DNA of 64,000 nt, taken from assembly GCF_003627795.1 (NCBI RefSeq), contig NZ_CP032684.1, positions 3,532,001 through 3,596,000 of the forward strand. The letters are read 5' to 3'. The first letter of the stretch is position 1. Every line of letters starts with the position of its first letter. The DNA is from Rhizobium sp. CCGE531 (GTDB lineage: Bacteria; Pseudomonadota; Alphaproteobacteria; Rhizobiales; Rhizobiaceae). Shown piece after piece: positions 1 through 9,893 of this stretch. The translations under genes and the position numbers were made by a program. The notes beneath the pieces were generated by a model. That model was not told the origin of the DNA. It worked only from the letters and a program-made list of their open reading frames with translations, and searched no databases.

Positions 1-1
1 T

Positions 2-103
2 CTTGCCAACGGCGCCGACAAGGTCTCCGTCGATCTCACCGCCGATCGCGGCCGCCTCTCGCTCAGCGGCTTCATCCCGCTCGGCAAGATCCCTCCGATC
101 TGA
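2..103 (+). CDS. 3' end of a probable DUF2125-family protein (partial)
   Basis: An open frame enters from the left edge and stops with TGA at 101-103, giving 33 residues that end in GFIPLGKIPPI. The tail resembles the C-terminus of DUF2125 proteins, which in rhizobia often lie beside the prephenate dehydrogenase gene. Codon use is GC-rich and typical of the window. It converges with tyrC, 41 bp away. The family call rests only on this short tail and on context. Confidence 0.45.
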   Translation, partial: LANGADKVSVDLTADRGRLSLSGFIPLGKIPPI

Positions 104-144
104 ACCCCAATACCTTCGCCCCAACGCGGAAGGCAGAAGAGCTG

Positions 145-1074
145 CTATTCCTTCGTATCCAGGGCATGACGGCCGAAATCCGGCGTGTCGACGTCCTGGC
201 CGGCCTCAACGATCGAGCGGCGGATGGCGCGGGTGCGGGTGAAAAGTTCGAAGATCTTGTCGCCTTCGCCCCAGCGGATGGCACGCTGCAGCGATGCGAG
301 ATCCTCCGAGAAACGCGACAGCATCTCCAGGATGGCATCGCGATTGTGCAGGCAGACGTCGCGCCACATGGTCGGGTCGGATGCGGCAAGGCGCGTGAAG
401 TCGCGGAAGCCTGAAGCCGAATATTTGATGACTTCCGACTCGGTCACCGTCTCCAGATCGTCGGCGGTCCCGACGATGTTGTAGGCTATGAGATGCGGCA
501 GATGCGAGACGATCGCCAGCACCTTGTCGTGGTGCTCCGGATCCATCTCGTCGACGCGGGAGCCGAGAGTTTCCCAGAAGTCACGAAGCGCCTTGATCGC
601 GGCTTCGTCCGTGCCGGGAACCGGCGTGAAGATGCACCACCGTCCCTTGAACAGCCCCGGAAAACCCGCATCCGGCCCGGATTTCTCCGTACCTGCCAGC
701 GGATGGCCCGGAATGAAATGCACGTTGGAGGGCATATGCGGCTGCATCTGCGCGATGACCGACGCCTTGGTCGAGCCTACATCGGTGACGATGGCGCCCG
801 GTTTCAGATGTACAGAAATCTCCTTGGCGACGCTCTCCGATGCTCCCACAGGCACGGAGACAATGACCAGATCGGCATCCTTGACCGCCTCGGCCGAGGA
901 CGGCGTATAGCGGTCGCCGAGCTGCAGCTCTTCCGCGCGTTTCAGCGTCTCGGCGCTGCGCGTCGAGATCACCACCTCCTTGGCAAGGCCAAGCCGCTTG
1001 ATGTCATGGGCGATGGAAGAACCGATCAGGCCGATGCCGATCAGCGCGATGCGGTCGAACTGGATCGTGCTCAT
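145..1074 (-). CDS. tyrC: Prephenate/arogenate (cyclohexadienyl) dehydrogenase
   Basis: NAD(P)-dependent oxidative decarboxylation of prephenate or arogenate in tyrosine synthesis; cytosolic. The protein has 309 aa. A Rossmann motif GIGLIG lies at residues 13-18, and the [13 protein letters not shown] segment near residue 120 is the conserved substrate-site block of the TyrA family. There is no fused chorismate mutase or ACT domain, as in other alphaproteobacterial TyrC. The ATG overlaps the hisC stop as ATGA (1071-1074), so the two are translationally coupled in one operon. A HisC-type transaminase that also handles aromatic keto acids would fit beside it. The substrate preference (prephenate or arogenate) cannot be read from sequence. 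Confidence 0.93.
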   Translation of the reverse strand: MSTIQFDRIALIGIGLIGSSIAHDIKRLGLAKEVVISTRSAETLKRAEELQLGDRYTPSSAEAVKDADLVIVSVPVGASESVAKEISVHLKPGAIVTDVGSTKASVIAQMQPHMPSNVHFIPGHPLAGTEKSGPDAGFPGLFKGRWCIFTPVPGTDEAAIKALRDFWETLGSRVDEMDPEHHDKVLAIVSHLPHLIAYNIVGTADDLETVTESEVIKYSASGFRDFTRLAASDPTMWRDVCLHNRDAILEMLSRFSEDLASLQRAIRWGEGDKIFELFTRTRAIRRSIVEAGQDVDTPDFGRHALDTKE

Positions 1075-2180
1075 ACCTTGCGCCCCATAAATTCGGTCAG
1101 GGTGTCGATGACGCCGAGATTGGCCTCCTCTGTGCCGATGCTCATGCGCAGAGAGTTCGGAAAGCCATAGGCGCGCACGGCCCGGACGATATAGCCGCGG
1201 CTCGTGAGGAAATCATCGGCCTCCGCGGCGCGCTTGCCGTCGCTGTCGGGGAAATGGACCAGAACGAAATTCGCGACCGACGGCGTCACTCTGAGGCCGA
1301 TGGCTTCGAGTGCCGCCGTCATCTTCTCGATCCAGAGCGTATTATGCGCGACCGCCTTTTCCGTGAAGGCCTGATCGTGAATGGCGGCCGCACCCGCGGC
1401 GATGGCGGCGACGTTCATGTTGAACGGCATGCGCACCCGGTTGAGAGCATCCACGATATCGACAGGCCCGTACATCCAGCCGACACGAAGCGCCGCGAGA
1501 CCATAGATCTTCGAGAAGGTGCGGGTCATGACGACATTCTGGTTGGCCGAAACGAGCTCCAGACCCGCCTCGTAGTCGTTACGACGAACATATTCGGCAT
1601 AGGCGGCGTCAAGCACGAGAATGACATGATTTGGCAGGCTCGCCTGCAGGCGGCGGATCTCGCTGACCGGGACATAGGTGCCCGTCGGATTGGCCGGATT
1701 GGCGACGAAGACCATCCTGGTCTTCTGCGTGACGGCGGCGAGGATTGCGTCGACATCGACGGTGCAATCCTTTTCCTTCACCGTCACCGGTGTCGCGCCG
1801 GCCGCCATGATCTGGATCTTGTAGACCAGGAAGCCGTGCTCGGTGATGATGCCTTCATCGCCTGCACCGAGATAGGTATGGCAGAGCAAGGCGAGCAGTT
1901 CGTCCGAACCGTTGCCGCAAAGAATGTTGGCTACATTCAGCCCATGCACGTCGGCGATCGCCTGACGCAGCTCCCTGGCCTGCCCGTCGGGATAGCGCTC
2001 GAGATGCTCGGCAGCACCACGGAAGGCTTCGATGGCCTTCGGGCTGGCGCCGAGCGGTGTCTCGTTGGAGGAGAGCTTGAACACGCGCGCAACGCCCGGC
2101 GCATGCTCCTTGCCCGGCACATAGGCAGCGATATCGAGAATGCCGGGACGCGGGACGGGCTTGCTCATTTCCATGCTCAT
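1071..2180 (-). CDS. hisC: Histidinol-phosphate aminotransferase
   Basis: PLP-dependent transaminase of histidine biosynthesis (imidazole acetol phosphate to histidinol phosphate), probably also acting on aromatic keto acids given its coupling to tyrC. With the start at 2180 it has 369 aa, normal for the family. The Schiff-base lysine is K224 in [22 protein letters not shown] at 37-44 and NPANPTGT at 161-168 are conserved cofactor-site blocks. The frame stays open to 2318, but the extra N-terminus is atypical. ATG 2180 is preceded by AAGG; ATGs at 2174 and 2168 are alternatives. It is a fold-type I aminotransferase. Confidence 0.93.
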   Translation of the reverse strand: MSMEMSKPVPRPGILDIAAYVPGKEHAPGVARVFKLSSNETPLGASPKAIEAFRGAAEHLERYPDGQARELRQAIADVHGLNVANILCGNGSDELLALLCHTYLGAGDEGIITEHGFLVYKIQIMAAGATPVTVKEKDCTVDVDAILAAVTQKTRMVFVANPANPTGTYVPVSEIRRLQASLPNHVILVLDAAYAEYVRRNDYEAGLELVSANQNVVMTRTFSKIYGLAALRVGWMYGPVDIVDALNRVRMPFNMNVAAIAAGAAAIHDQAFTEKAVAHNTLWIEKMTAALEAIGLRVTPSVANFVLVHFPDSDGKRAAEADDFLTSRGYIVRAVRAYGFPNSLRMSIGTEEANLGVIDTLTEFMGRKV

Positions 2181-2427
2181 GGGATCGACCTTGGGAAGGG
2201 CCGGAAAATTCCGGTTTATGACACCCCGTCGCATTAATGCGGAAACGCTGTTTTGTCGAGGGTTTGACGGAGAAGCCCGGAAATCTTGGTTGGCTTTCAA
2301 AACAAAATCAGAAACCACAAACTGCTAAGTAGACATCCATGGCCGCAAGTAGAAACCGGGAGAAAAAGCCTTGATCCACGACCCTATCACTTTGGATTGT
2401 GCTCGCGAGATCGTACTGGCCGCTTTC

Positions 2428-3225
2428 TCAGTCGAAAACAGCGTTCAAAAATGCCAAAACGTAGCCAACCTTGAGGATCTGAAAAGTGTCCTTTCCCCCT
2501 CGAACTATGAGGCCGGCGAAATAGGCACGTGGTCGCCCATCTTCGAGCTGGACAACGAATGCCGATCCACCACTCATGCCGTCGGGAAGCTTATCCAAGG
2601 GCTTCGAAGCTTGAACAGTAAGCAGCGCTTCGTCGTTCGGTTGCGCGCCCGGTAGACAAACTATATTGCGACGAAAGAGACCAAGATGGTTGCTCTCATG
2701 GAGGTTATATATCTGGTCAGCAGAAGGGAACCCACTCAACAGAATTGCTAAGACATGGATATTTAATACGTCGGGCGGTCCCTCGCGCAGTTCAAAAAAT
2801 CGTTTCTTGAGCTCAGGGCGATCCGCGCATGGTTCACTAAAATCGAAAGCAACTATGTCGTAGGCATCGGTATCTGACCGAGGGCTGTAGCGACGGACTC
2901 CTCCAGAAGTAATAATATGACTGCCGGAATCAGTCAGCATTGCGACCTGTGTTTCGTCCCTTCCACGAAGTTGATGCTGTGTGGCTAGCAGTATTTGACG
3001 ACCACGATAACGAATCGCCGTTGCTGAGCCGACAAGGGAAACCTTGAAAACTTCATGGTCGTTGTTGATTATCAAATTAAATACGTGGCGAGAAAGAACA
3101 CTCTCGATCGAACGTCCTGGAATGATCAGACCATTGATTTCGACGCCATGATCGGAAAACTGGCGAAGTATAGTACCCCGCATCTGATCTTCGTGAATCA
3201 AGCAAGCACCTCTAGTAAAGCGCAT
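2428..3225 (-). CDS. Orphan trypsin-fold (serine protease-like) protein
   Basis: Not assignable to a named family. The 265-aa protein has the spacing of a chymotrypsin/trypsin-fold triad: a Gly-Ser-Ala strand then LLATQHQ with His84 (66-85), an Asp in AYDIVAFDF (D123 or D128), and DGMSGGSAFV with Ser218, followed by an AGLIVRGG strand like the substrate-site strand. No signal peptide or membrane helix is visible, so it is probably cytosolic. Base composition is clearly lower in GC than both neighbours, and it sits between hisC and a methyltransferase gene, suggesting acquisition. The start is uncertain: ATG 3225 or ATG 3183, the latter preceded by GAAG. The triad is read by eye; it could be an inactive homologue. 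Confidence 0.6.
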   Translation of the reverse strand: MRFTRGACLIHEDQMRGTILRQFSDHGVEINGLIIPGRSIESVLSRHVFNLIINNDHEVFKVSLVGSATAIRYRGRQILLATQHQLRGRDETQVAMLTDSGSHIITSGGVRRYSPRSDTDAYDIVAFDFSEPCADRPELKKRFFELREGPPDVLNIHVLAILLSGFPSADQIYNLHESNHLGLFRRNIVCLPGAQPNDEALLTVQASKPLDKLPDGMSGGSAFVVQLEDGRPRAYFAGLIVRGGKDTFQILKVGYVLAFLNAVFD

Positions 3226-3386
3226 CCGCCAACGATCTACGCTCGGAGAAAAATGGTCTCTGAATCAGACAAGCATAAGATCAACTGTTTATTTCGTCGC
3301 CTCAAAACAAATTTCAAGTACAGCAAGGGATGAAACACTTGCTGCAGATGACCCATTACCGAACCGTTTAATGATGATCACTCAAG

Positions 3387-4130
3387 CTAAGTGCCGTCGC
3401 GCGTGGTCGGTATGCCACGCGGGGCCAGCACCGGCACGAAGACGCGGCGCGAGGCGCGAACGGCAACCGGCAGCCCCTGATAGAGCCGCTTCTGCGCCTC
3501 GACGATAATGACGCCGGAGAAAGCGGGCCAAAGAGTACGGCCGATCCGCTCGAAAGCATGGCGCAGCCGCAGCACCGCGCGCAGCTTGGAAGGTGGGAAG
3601 AACAGCGCCTCGGCCGTAGCACCCGGCGTGAAATTGGTTTCCCGCAGCAGCGACGTGAGCTGGCCGCGCGAATAGGGCCGGCCGGAGCCGAACGGCGTGT
3701 GCTCCATCCGCGCCCAGACGCCGCGGCGGTTCGGCACGGCAATCACAAGCCGCCCACCCGGCGCCAGCACCCGCCAAAGCTCCTTCAAGGTCTCGCGCGG
3801 GCTTTCGGCGAATTCCAGCGAATGCACCATCAGCACGCGATCGATCGAACTATCCGGCAATGGCAGTTCTTCATCGAAAATCAGCGCCGTCGACGATGCC
3901 GAGCCCATCGGCCAGTTCACCGCGCCCTGCCCCGCCGGCATGAAGGCGAAGGTGCGCTCGGTATCGCCACGGAAGCGATCGAGATAGGGAACGACATAGC
4001 CGAGGCCGACAAGCCGCTCCTCCGGCATACGCGCCCAGATGGAGGAAAGCGCCATGGCAATCGACTGCTCCGCCAAGCGACCGAGCTCGGAATGATAAAA
4101 CTGGCGGAGATCGACGATATCGGTATGCAT
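3387..4130 (-). CDS. Class I SAM-dependent methyltransferase
   Basis: A 247-aa protein with a methyltransferase core: [19 protein letters not shown] (motif III-like strand) and [21 protein letters not shown], the typical post-acceptor block. The first Rossmann glycine motif is degenerate ([14 protein letters not shown]), so this is the Methyltransf_11 type with an unknown substrate. Start ATG 4130 ([12 protein letters not shown]) is chosen over an upstream in-frame GTG because homologous proteins begin near this point; the ribosome site is weak. It is divergent from gloB, sharing an 89-bp promoter region. This pairing with gloB is common in rhizobia but gives no function. Confidence 0.8.
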   Translation of the reverse strand: MHTDIVDLRQFYHSELGRLAEQSIAMALSSIWARMPEERLVGLGYVVPYLDRFRGDTERTFAFMPAGQGAVNWPMGSASSTALIFDEELPLPDSSIDRVLMVHSLEFAESPRETLKELWRVLAPGGRLVIAVPNRRGVWARMEHTPFGSGRPYSRGQLTSLLRETNFTPGATAEALFFPPSKLRAVLRLRHAFERIGRTLWPAFSGVIIVEAQKRLYQGLPVAVRASRRVFVPVLAPRGIPTTRDGT

Positions 4131-4219
4131 CGAAACAAATGTTACCAGCCGAACGTTGGACTTCAAGGCCGAACGGCTTACATTCTGCACTAACGGAAAA
4201 GACGAGGACGATTTTGATC

Positions 4220-4990
4220 ATGAAACCATTGGAATTAGAGATATTTATCTGCCGTTCCGACAATTACGGCGTCTTGGTCCATGATCCCGAAACCGGGCTG
4301 ACGGCATCGATCGACGCTCCGGAGGCGAATGCGATCCTGAAGGCGGCCGAGCGCCGCGGCTGGGCGATCAGCCATATCCTGACGACCCATCATCACACCG
4401 ATCATGTCGAGGGCAATCTGGCGCTGAAGGAGCAGTTCGGCTGCGAGATCATCGGCCCGATCAACGAGGCCGTCGCCATTCCCGGCCTCGATCGCGCCGT
4501 CGCCGACGGCGATACGTTCGAGTTCGCCGGCCACACGGTCAATGTCATCGAAACACCCGGCCACACCGCCGGCCATGTCTGCTATCACTTTGCCGACGAC
4601 AAGCTGCTGTTTGCCGCCGACACATTGTTTGCGCTGGGTTGCGGCCGCCTGTTCGAACGGCCGGCAACGGATATGTGGGCCTCCCTGCAGAAGCTTGCGG
4701 TCCTGCCGGACGAAACGGCCGTCTATTTCGGTCATGAATATACACTCTCGAATGCCCGCTTCGCGCTGACCATCGATCCAGACAATGAGCGGCTGAAGGC
4801 ACGCGCCGCCGACATCGAGGCGTTGAGGGTGGAAGGCAAGTTCACCATTCCGACGACGCTGGCGCTGGAGAAGGAAACGAACCCGTTCCTGCGCGCCGCC
4901 GATCCCGCGATCCGACGCCACCTTTTGATGGAAAGCCGCAGCAACGACGAGGTCTTTGCCGAGATCCGCAAGCGCAAGGACAATTTCTGA
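4220..4990 (+). CDS. gloB: Hydroxyacylglutathione hydrolase (glyoxalase II)
   Basis: Hydrolyses S-D-lactoylglutathione to D-lactate and glutathione, the second step of methylglyoxal detoxification; cytosolic. The 256-aa metallo-beta-lactamase-fold protein carries the dinuclear-metal motif THHHTDH at 56-62, ETPGHTAGH and a further GHEYTLSN His motif. A C-terminal HAGH domain with the NPFLR block is present, which separates it from generic metallohydrolases. Start ATG 4220 (MKPLELEIF) gives the family length; the frame is open further upstream. Its stop overlaps the next gene by one base (TGATG), indicating co-translation. Confidence 0.95.
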   Translation: MKPLELEIFICRSDNYGVLVHDPETGLTASIDAPEANAILKAAERRGWAISHILTTHHHTDHVEGNLALKEQFGCEIIGPINEAVAIPGLDRAVADGDTFEFAGHTVNVIETPGHTAGHVCYHFADDKLLFAADTLFALGCGRLFERPATDMWASLQKLAVLPDETAVYFGHEYTLSNARFALTIDPDNERLKARAADIEALRVEGKFTIPTTLALEKETNPFLRAADPAIRRHLLMESRSNDEVFAEIRKRKDNF

Positions 4991-5415
4991 TGCAGGCAAA
5001 AGAGATTATCGAAACGCTTTCCATGCAGCGGCATCCGGAAGGCGGCTGGTACGTGCAGACGTTCCGGGACGAGAACGGCGGCGCACGCGGCCACTCCACG
5101 GCGATCTACTACCTGCTCGAGGCCGGCGAGCGCTCGCATTGGCATCGGGTGCGCGATGCGGCCGAGGTCTGGCACTACTACGCAGGCGCGCCGCTCGCCC
5201 TGCATCGCTCGGCCGACGGCAAGGCCAGTGAAAGGCTCGTTCTCGGCATCGACCTCGTAAAGGGCCAACGCCCGCAGGCGATCATTCCGGCCAACTGGTG
5301 GCAATCGGCCGAAAGCCTCGGCGAATTCACGCTTGTCGGCTGCACGGTCGCACCCGGCTTCGAATTTTCAAGCTTCGAGATGGCCGCGCCGGACTGGAAG
5401 CCCGCCTCGGGTTGA
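4990..5415 (+). CDS. Cupin-5 (DUF985) family protein
   Basis: A 141-aa single-domain cupin of the DUF985 type: RHPEGGWYVQTFR near the N-terminus, STAIYYLLEAGERSHWHRV with the metal-type His pair, EVWHYYAG, then PANWWQSAE and VAPGFEFSSFE. Enzymatic function is unknown for the family. It starts within the gloB stop codon, so it is the second gene of a gloB operon and may serve thiol or sugar-adduct metabolism, but that is inference from context only. Metal binding is expected from the His/Glu pattern. Confidence 0.85.
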   Translation: MQAKEIIETLSMQRHPEGGWYVQTFRDENGGARGHSTAIYYLLEAGERSHWHRVRDAAEVWHYYAGAPLALHRSADGKASERLVLGIDLVKGQRPQAIIPANWWQSAESLGEFTLVGCTVAPGFEFSSFEMAAPDWKPASG

Positions 5416-5536
5416 GCTTCATTACCTTTCATTGACATCACGCAGGATGCGGGCAGACGGCGCGGAGCAACGGCCTTGAAAAAGCTTGGGGCTGTGACAG
5501 CTTTACAGGGGGGGAGAGAATATTGGTTCATCCTGA

Positions 5537-6706
<1,170 letters not shown>

Positions 6707-6739
6707 CGTCGGGAATTACTAGCAGCGACTGCGGCGGAG

Positions 6740-7639
6740 CTATTCCGCCGCTTCCGCCCGCGCCCGTTCGGAATTGTCCCGGCGCAGGATCATCCGATGC
6801 GCTGCCAGTACCGCCCCGCCGGTGACCAGCAGGCAGGCAAGCGCGATGCCCCAGCTCGGCTCGGCAAAGCCGAAAAGCGTCAGGATCAAGGTCGACAGCA
6901 ACGGTGCGGCATAACTCGCCGCGCCGAGGATCTGGATATCGCCGTTCTTGACGCCGTAATCCCAGGCATAGAAGGCCGCGCCGACGGGAAAGAGGCCCAA
7001 TCCGAGGACTGCGACCCACTGCGCCGCGCTCTCCGGCCAGATGGTTTCCTCCAGGCCGAGATGGCAGAAAAACGAGAGAATCGCTGTCACCAGGCAGAAT
7101 ATGGTAACGACGTCGGTGGAAACGGCCTCGAAACGGCGCGTGATCAGCGAATAGCCGGACCAGGTGAAGGCACAGAGTAAGGCCGCGCCGTAGCCGACCG
7201 CATAGGCGCCTTCGAAATGAAAGCCGTTGCGGCCGACGATCAGAACCGTACCCGCAAGCCCCATCAAGGCGCCGACGATATGATACCAGCGCAGCCGCTC
7301 GCCGGGCAGCAGCGCCGAGCCGACGACGATCAACAACGGCCAGAGATAGGCAATCAGCCCCGCCTCCACCGCCGGGGCATGGCGCAGAGCGGTGAAATAG
7401 AGGAAATGATAGCCGAACAGGCCCGCAATGCCTGTGATCCAGACCTTGGCCGGCTGGCGCAGGAGCTGAAGCCGCTCTGGCCTCAGCACGAGCACGACGA
7501 TGCCGGGGATGCTGCCGATGGCAAAGCAGATGGCGAGCAATTGAAAGGGCTGCATCTTGCCCGACGCTACCGTCAAAAGCGCCAGAAACGACCACATTGC
7601 GATGGCCGAAAAACCTGTCAACGTCGCGCGAAATTTCAA
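6740..7639 (-). CDS. EamA/DMT family exporter, YddG-like
   Basis: A 299-aa, ten-helix inner-membrane drug/metabolite transporter. Two EamA repeats are visible. The segment AVEAGLIAYLWPLLIVVGSA and the later FYAWDYGVKNGDIQ plus SYAAPLLSTL closely follow the pattern of E. coli YddG, an aromatic amino acid exporter, so export of amino acids or related metabolites is plausible. The frame opens at TTG 7639 after a G-rich stretch; no better start lies upstream of the first helix. It ends 34 bp from the convergent esterase gene. Substrate is inferred from similarity only. Confidence 0.82.
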   Translation of the reverse strand: MKFRATLTGFSAIAMWSFLALLTVASGKMQPFQLLAICFAIGSIPGIVVLVLRPERLQLLRQPAKVWITGIAGLFGYHFLYFTALRHAPAVEAGLIAYLWPLLIVVGSALLPGERLRWYHIVGALMGLAGTVLIVGRNGFHFEGAYAVGYGAALLCAFTWSGYSLITRRFEAVSTDVVTIFCLVTAILSFFCHLGLEETIWPESAAQWVAVLGLGLFPVGAAFYAWDYGVKNGDIQILGAASYAAPLLSTLILTLFGFAEPSWGIALACLLVTGGAVLAAHRMILRRDNSERARAEAAE

Positions 7640-7683
7640 TTCTGCCCCCAGCTCGTTGCTGCGGACGTCCCCAATCCGCTAAA

Positions 7684-7729
7684 GCAATTCCAGGAAAAGC
7701 GTTCGGCGGCTTTCCGTCCGGAATTGCGT
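7684..7729. repeat. Short palindromic intergenic repeat, copy 1
   Basis: A 46-bp element bounded by GCAATTCC and GGAATTGC with an inner AAAGC/GCTTT-type region. A second copy with the same ends and a similar core lies at 30556-30601. It sits between the YddG-like gene and the hairpin at the end of the DUF3108 gene. The pattern is familiar as a dispersed repeat in Rhizobium genomes. Confidence 0.75.
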
Positions 7730-7738
7730 AGAATTACT

Positions 7739-7785
7739 AGCTAGGACCGTCAGACGCTTCCGTAAAGCGTCTGACGGTCCTAGCT
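7739..7785. terminator. 21-bp perfect inverted repeat at the end of the DUF3108 gene
   Basis: Arms 7739-7759 and 7765-7785 are perfectly complementary over 21 bp around a 5-nt loop. The right arm contains the TAG stop of the DUF3108 gene (7780-7782). There is no clear T-run after the hairpin on the minus strand, so it may protect the 3' end or act as a factor-assisted terminator rather than an intrinsic one. Confidence 0.7.
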
Positions 7786-8556
7786 GCCGTATTTCACGGC
7801 TGTAATCGTCACGGTCCCGTATTGCGTCGGTATGCGGACGTAGACCGGAGCATATACATTCATGGTATCGGCCTTGGCAAACCAGATCTCCATGTCGTCG
7901 CTCTTGGCGAGATAGAGGTAGTCCTTGCGCGTGCTCTTATAGCCGCTCTTCGGCATGAAGCGCACGCCGCAGGCAACCGTCTTGCCCTTGAAGCCTTCGG
8001 TCGAGAACGGGTGAGACCCCTTCGGCGATAGCTTCAGATCCATCCGCATCTCGCCGTCGAAGACGGCCAGCGTCTGATTGCAGAGGTTGAGGCTCGGCGT
8101 GATCGGAAAGATCATGCCGGAAATCGGATCGAGCACGGATTTCAGGTCGCCTTCCGTGATGGGGACCCAGGTGTCCGGCCGTTTCGGTTCGGGCGTGATC
8201 GTGTTCGATGTCACGTTGCCGTTGGTATAGGCGACATCATAGGTACGCTCCCTCTTCCCGCTCTTGTAGAAGAGCGTGTAGTGCGTCGCCTGCAGCCTAC
8301 TGTCGTTGACGACGCCGGTCACATCCGTCCTGGCGTCGATGGAGGTGACAAGATCGGCAAGGCCCGCGGAGGTGATGTCGCCGCGGATGGTGAACTGCTT
8401 GCCGGTGACTTCCGTTTTGAAATCCGCCCTGGCGATCGGCAGGCCGGCCAGCGAAACGCGATAGCGCGTTTCATGGCGCAGCACGTCGGCCAATGCCATC
8501 GACGGCATCGACGCGACGATCGCTGAAATGAGAAGCCACTTCCGAATTTGAACCAT
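7780..8556 (-). CDS. DUF3108 domain-containing exported protein
   Basis: A 258-aa protein with a signal peptide (about residues 1-23, MPSMALA) followed by a DUF3108 domain: [16 protein letters not shown] at the start and [20 protein letters not shown] in the second half, giving a beta-rich periplasmic protein. Two Cys (in LNLCNQ and TVACGVRF) could form a disulfide. Function is unknown; the family lies next to rpmB in many rhizobia. Start ATG 8556 has GAAGG nine bases upstream; an in-frame TTG at 8571 is less likely. It is divergent from rpmB, with the rpmB promoter between them. Confidence 0.85.
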   Translation of the reverse strand: MVQIRKWLLISAIVASMPSMALADVLRHETRYRVSLAGLPIARADFKTEVTGKQFTIRGDITSAGLADLVTSIDARTDVTGVVNDSRLQATHYTLFYKSGKRERTYDVAYTNGNVTSNTITPEPKRPDTWVPITEGDLKSVLDPISGMIFPITPSLNLCNQTLAVFDGEMRMDLKLSPKGSHPFSTEGFKGKTVACGVRFMPKSGYKSTRKDYLYLAKSDDMEIWFAKADTMNVYAPVYVRIPTQYGTVTITAVKYGS

Positions 8557-8670
8557 GATCAAGGCCTTCAACGAGGATCAGGCAAGTTATATAGTTGCTT
8601 TGCTCGCCTGCTGCGAGCGTCAGACAACAGCAGCTTTTTGACGGAATTGCGGGAAAAGACAAGGTTTGGC

Positions 8671-8699
8671 TTGACGCGGCCGGCCTCTCTGACTATAGA
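8671..8699 (+). promoter_or_regulatory. Sigma70-type promoter of rpmB
   Basis: TTGACG (8671-8676) and TATAGA (8694-8699) are separated by 17 bp, close to the rhizobial housekeeping consensus TTGAC-N17-CTATAT. The -10 ends about 95 bp before the rpmB ATG, leaving a leader of roughly 88 nt. Confidence 0.65.
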
Positions 8700-8793
8700 A
8701 CCGCAACTTTCCAATTATGGCCTGTTGGATTGCGTGTCGGGCTTTGCCCGGGATGTCTATCCGATGGCCGAGAAAAACAAAAGTAGGTGTACC

Positions 8794-9093
8794 ATGTCCC
8801 GCATGTGCGAATTGACCGGCAAGGCCGTCCTCGTGGGCAACAATGTCAGCCACGCCAACAACAAGACCAAGCGTCGGTTCCTGCCGAACCTCTGCCAGGT
8901 CACGCTGATCTCCGACGTTCTCGGCCAGCGCTATCGTCTGCGCGTTTCCGCTGCAGCGCTTCGCTCGGTCGAACATCGCGGTGGTCTGGACGCTTTCCTC
9001 ATCAAGGCAAGCGAAAACGAACTCAGCATGCGCGCTCGCCTGCTGCGTCGCCAGATCGTCAAGAAGTCCGCTGAAGCTGCAGTCGCTGCCTAA
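8794..9093 (+). CDS. rpmB: 50S ribosomal protein L28
   Basis: Structural protein of the large ribosomal subunit, 99 aa. [20 protein letters not shown] followed by [11 protein letters not shown] is the diagnostic L28 start, and [17 protein letters not shown] the conserved C-terminal half. The alphaproteobacterial form is longer than the E. coli protein at the C-terminus, as seen here. Start ATG 8794 matches homologues although the frame is open far upstream. It is followed by an intrinsic terminator, so it is transcribed alone from the promoter at 8671-8699. Confidence 0.97.
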   Translation: MSRMCELTGKAVLVGNNVSHANNKTKRRFLPNLCQVTLISDVLGQRYRLRVSAAALRSVEHRGGLDAFLIKASENELSMRARLLRRQIVKKSAEAAVAA

Positions 9094-9129
9094 GCAGTAC
9101 TAGCGTTTCGCGATTTCATACCGGCTAAG

Positions 9130-9164
9130 AGGCTTGCACGGATCATCTCCGGACAAGCCTTTTT
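9130..9164 (+). terminator. Rho-independent terminator of rpmB
   Basis: Arms AGGCTTG (9130-9136) and CAAGCCT (9154-9160) form a stem followed directly by a T-run ending at 9164. Confidence 0.8.
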
Positions 9165-9210
9165 CCATGTCCGGTTTCTTTCAACTGGTGGCATCTCCCA
9201 GGATAAAAAA

Positions 9211-9846
9211 ATGCTGACGGCACGTCATACCATTATCTACGTTATGCTGATGACGCTGGTCGTCGTCGCCTCCAATATCCTCGTGCAGTATCCGCTGCAG
9301 GCCACATTCGCCGGCATCAATCTTGCGGATATCCTCACCTGGGGCGCCTTCACCTATCCGGTCGCCTTCCTCATCACCGATCTGACCAACCGCCAGTTCG
9401 GCCCGAAGGCCGCCCGCAAGGTGGTGCTGGCCGGCTTCGTCGTCGGCGTCGCCCTGTCGTTCTATACGGCTCAGCCGCGCATCGCGATCGCCTCCGGTTC
9501 GGCCTATCTCGCCGGCCAGCTGCTCGACATCTCGGTCTTCAACCGCCTTCGCCGCATGGCCTGGTGGCGTGCCCCGCTGTTCGGCTCGCTCATCGGCTCA
9601 CTGCTCGATACGCTGATCTTCTTCTCATTCGCCTTCGCGCCCTTCTTCGTCTTCTTCGGGTCGAACGATCCCTTCGCGATCGAATGGGCTCCGATCCTCG
9701 GCGCGTTCTCTTCGTCGGCGCCGCGCTGGATCTCCTGGGCCATCGGCGATTTCGCCGTCAAGACGACTGTCGGCCTCGTCATGCTGCTGCCCTACGGCGC
9801 GCTGATGAATGTGCTGAAACCGATGTCGCAGGCGCCCACCGCCTGA
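9211..9846 (+). CDS. yhhQ: Queuosine precursor transporter (YhhQ/VUT family)
   Basis: Inner-membrane importer of 7-cyano-7-deazaguanine/queuosine precursors, 211 aa with about six hydrophobic helices. The family signature region is FTYPVAFLITDLTNRQFGP (about residues 48-66), and the later SWAIGDFAVKTTVGLVML block also matches. ATG 9211 is preceded by AGGA. No preQ1 riboswitch can be made out in the 45 bp between the rpmB terminator and the start codon. Function is assigned from the family. Confidence 0.88.
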   Translation: MLTARHTIIYVMLMTLVVVASNILVQYPLQATFAGINLADILTWGAFTYPVAFLITDLTNRQFGPKAARKVVLAGFVVGVALSFYTAQPRIAIASGSAYLAGQLLDISVFNRLRRMAWWRAPLFGSLIGSLLDTLIFFSFAFAPFFVFFGSNDPFAIEWAPILGAFSSSAPRWISWAIGDFAVKTTVGLVMLLPYGALMNVLKPMSQAPTA

Positions 9847-9893
9847 ACGGCGATGATTCGAAGCGCGCCAGCATCGGCGCGCGACGACATGTT

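Noticed and set aside
2181..2427. Possible SAM riboswitch or metX remnant upstream of hisC
   Set aside because: No conserved aptamer core and no met gene adjacent; the stretch only appears to hold the hisC promoter and the end of the islet.
9165..9210. Possible preQ1 riboswitch before yhhQ
   Set aside because: Only 45 bp between the rpmB terminator and the start codon, and no aptamer pattern visible.
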